Positions 45,687 through 47,500 of a stretch of DNA of 47,500 nucleotides are shown in pieces. Numbering within the stretch: position 1 is the stretch's first letter; each line of letters begins with the position of its first letter. The DNA lies in the NCBI GenBank assembly GCA_905221605.1, contig CAJNDS010002163.1:325001-372500 (forward strand), given 5' to 3'. Both the position numbers and the translations under genes were made by a program. The notes under the pieces were generated by a model, which was not told where the DNA came from, searched no databases, and worked only from the letters and a program-made list of their open reading frames with translations. This DNA is from Symbiodinium natans. Taxonomy: Eukaryota > Sar > Dinophyceae > Suessiales > Symbiodiniaceae.

Positions 45687-45729
45687 TCGAGCTCGTCGGC
45701 ACTCGTCGGTCATATGTCCCACGCAGACA
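45687..45729 (+). CDS. Exon: ELVGTRRSYVPRR
   Basis: Acceptor TTTAG, 13 codons, CA left before GTACAG. In phase with 45567. Confidence 0.68.
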
Positions 45730-45850
45730 GTACAGTCTCTAGGACGCCAGTGGTACTCCACCCTTTGTTACATAGGTTCCCTTAAGATTAAAAGATTGAC
45801 CGCAATTTCTTGCATTTGGTGATTACATAGTTCTATCCTGTCCATTGAAG

Positions 45851-45885
45851 CAGCCAAGAAAGGAACCACAATCGCGTCTACGCAG
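45851..45885 (+). CDS. Exon: SQERNHNRVYA
   Basis: Acceptor TTGAAG, 11 codons, donor GCAG|GAAGCC (GA type). In phase on both sides. Confidence 0.7.
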
Positions 45886-45928
45886 GAAGCCCCAATCCCT
45901 CAACCCCACAACCCAAACCCCTAACCCT

Positions 45929-46036
45929 ACCCGAACTGCTAAACCCTAAACCCTATATAGACCCTAAACCCTAAACCCCAAACCCTCAACCCTGAACCCT
46001 GAACCCGGAACCCTGAACCCTGAACCCTAAGCCCTC
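45929..46036 (-). repeat. CCCTAAA/CCCTGAA array before an exon
   Basis: Second half is a cluster of CCCTGAA variants. Ends at the acceptor 46038-46039. Confidence 0.88.
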
Positions 46037-46039
46037 AAG

Positions 46040-46103
46040 CCATTCAAGCAAGCAACGAGAAGTTCCTGTCTGATTCCGGGGCAGGGGAACCGACGGCACC
46101 TGG
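46040..46103 (+). CDS. Exon: IQASNEKFLSDSGAGEPT
   Basis: Two bases completing GCC, 20 codons, GG left before GTCCGA. In phase on both sides. Confidence 0.8.
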
Positions 46104-46169
46104 GTCCGATGAGCCCTAACCCGCTAGCTCACCAGCCGGTCCACGTCTGCACCCTCAATCCTACACCTT

Positions 46170-46230
46170 AGCCCCTAAACCCTAAACCCTAAACCCAAAA
46201 CCCTACACCCTACACCCTGAACCCTAAACC
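46170..46230 (-). repeat. CCCTAAA array before an exon
   Basis: Eight units in the 3' part of the intron 46104-46254. Confidence 0.88.
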
Positions 46231-46254
46231 GTCATCGACTTCTCCCGCGCTCAG

Positions 46255-46325
46255 ACCGGCGCCGGTGCCCTACGAGGACATGCAGAAGTTCTTGAAAAGC
46301 ACGCGCCCTGGAGCCACAGGGCCAG
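46255..46325 (+). CDS. Exon: PAPVPYEDMQKFLKSTRP
   Basis: Acceptor GCTCAG, one base plus 23 codons, donor CCAG|GAGTGT (GA type). Last exon I can phase; 46330-47500 has coding-like pieces (for example near 46960 and 47093) but no fixed borders. Confidence 0.82.
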
Positions 46326-47500
46326 GAGTGTGGGGCTTCTTGGGCTTGGGGTGTCCTTTTCGCAGGGCCTCATAGGGGGGGGGGTTAGTAGAGTTTGGTA
46401 GGTTTTTTCTGTGGGGTGTAATAAGGTTTAGGGATTGGGATGTGGCAGGCTTTTGGGTGTAGCCCTGAAGGCCAAGGGTTTCGACCTTCAGGACCACTTG
46501 GAACCCAAGTGAACCCTTACTCCGTTTGATGCTGAGGTCTCCTTATCAAGCCAGTTCAACCATCAAAAACAATGTGCCCTGTTTCGCCTCGGCTGCAAAC
46601 ATCACCCTTAAGTTCTAATCCTAAGCCTAGAACCCAACAATTCTCGGCTGAGCAGAAGCCTATCAGCTTGTCGGTGTATTTGGGACTAGACTAGGCTTGT
46701 CTCGCACGTCCTCCGGATTCTGGGCTTAGTGTTTGAAGTGACTCATTCCAGACCCACTGCGACGAAATCATGGGGTTTCGGCTTTTGAGCTCTTGGCCCG
46801 GGTGCATTCACAGGTTACAGTAAACTCCGAAAAGACAGAACATCCTTATCTCCATACCAGAAGGCATACTGAAGGGAATCCCAGCTCTAATCATCCTTCA
46901 AGTAGGATCATTCATTGCACTTGCCATGTCAGCGAGACTAAATCTGGGCGTGCTGCAGAACTTGGGGAGCAGCGAGTGCTGTGCTGAGTGTCGTTAGATG
47001 TAGTGGAGGGGTGTGCTCAAAAACTCCAGCAGCTTGGGCCACATGGCTCAGACACTTTTTCTGTCGTAGAATATAGCGAAGTCGTACACAGGTGGCGCGG
47101 GCTGCATGGCCCCCAGACGAACACATGGATAGGCAACAAATCTCATGTGAACTGGTATGATGCTTGCATCTAAAGCTGAAGCAGTCAGTCGACGCTAAAG
47201 CCAGTACGAGGCCGTGCTGCGTTGAATCAAGGCTATTCAGTATCAAAGGGAATCTTCCCATGACGCTGACTTCCTTGTCACATTTGTGAAGACACTCTTG
47301 TGCGAGGCTGCTGAAGCCTTATATCGACCTAGATGCCAAATTTGTTCATCCTCGGCACACCTTCTCAACCCCGAAGCCCTAACCCAAAGCCCTGATCCCT
47401 TGGACCTTGGAGTTTAAAATTTGGATCATTAAGCGAACTTGGCATCTGACTTTGATCTAGGGCCCGGCTCCGGCTTTGGTAGCTGAGTCGATGCGATCGA

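Larger units (their letters stand above)
10998..46325 (+). other. Very large split gene (or consecutive genes), many tiny exons, unknown product
   Basis: Across this span short open segments with protein-like composition are bounded by AG on the left and GT, GC or GA on the right, and the leftover bases of one complete the first codon of the next. Phase carries through these chains: 10998-11816, 11904-13634 (through two weakly supported microexons in total), 15013-16384, 18203-19795, 29007-29258, 30231-33053, 33642-34416 (except one gap), 38172-40147, 40986-41214 and 45435-46325. Gaps between chains presumably hide exons I could not resolve. No domain is recognised. A hydrophobic exon at 32571 suggests a membrane segment and the exon at 45435 is a helical charged stretch. 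No start codon, stop codon, promoter or polyadenylation site is identified, and more than one gene is possible. GT/GC/GA donors are documented in dinoflagellates. Confidence 0.8.

Noticed and set aside
11041-46235. Real subtelomere or chromosome end
   Set aside because: The arrays are short, change orientation many times and are separated by exon-like sequence in phase; no long terminal array is present.
46938-47261. 107-codon frame on the - strand
   Set aside because: No motif and unremarkable composition; + strand pieces here look more like the split gene, but borders are not resolved.
1-47500. Dinoflagellate spliced-leader gene or relic
   Set aside because: I looked for CCATTTTGGCTCAAG on both strands and found none.

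Overview
The window looks like nuclear DNA of a dinoflagellate, probably a Symbiodiniaceae/Suessiales relative. The reasons are TTTAGGG-type repeats throughout, a Ty1/copia polyprotein and an APE-type LINE with no bacterial features, and a split gene whose predicted introns start with GT, GC or GA and end in AG. That relaxed donor use is known from Symbiodinium. The species call is inference.

Layout. (1) 1-10898: a very large copia-type LTR retrotransposon on the + strand, cut by the left edge of the window. It has near-identical LTRs, an initiator-Met-tRNA-like primer site, and gag, protease, integrase, RT and RNase H broken by about three frameshifts. (2) 10998-46325 or beyond, + strand: what first looks like gene-less DNA full of TTTAGGG/CCCTAAA arrays reads best as one very large gene, or several consecutive genes, made of tiny exons (about 20-190 bp). 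I found them by hand from open reading, AG acceptors, GT/GC/GA donors and, most tellingly, reading phase that carries across long chains of consecutive exons. The telomere-like arrays fall in the predicted introns with a polarity: TTTAGGG in the 5' part and CCCTAAA in the 3' part. Many introns could therefore fold on themselves. Small hairpin (MITE/introner-like) elements sit at or near several predicted splice sites. (3) 20219-27988, - strand: a LINE with intact ORF1 and ORF2, a short tandem tail and a long tandem-repeat 5' region. It is flanked by about 157 bp direct repeats that each contain a copy of the same 42-bp exon. (4) 41526-44119: a 2.6 kb foldback transposon with 8-bp target duplications and arms of about 1.25 kb.

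How it fits together: the gene is the host, and nearly everything else lies in its introns. The copia element is just upstream of the first visible exon, the LINE lies in the middle, and the foldback element and hairpin MITEs are scattered between exons. I do not recognise the protein. It has one probable transmembrane segment and one helical charged stretch. Exon borders are manual predictions without transcript support. The phased chains are strong evidence; single unphased exons are weaker. Stretches not listed (for example 16740-17090, 17220-18000, 33060-33640, 34760-35890, 36830-37640, 40400-40980, 44130-44940, 46330-47500) hold degenerate repeats and possible but unresolved exons.
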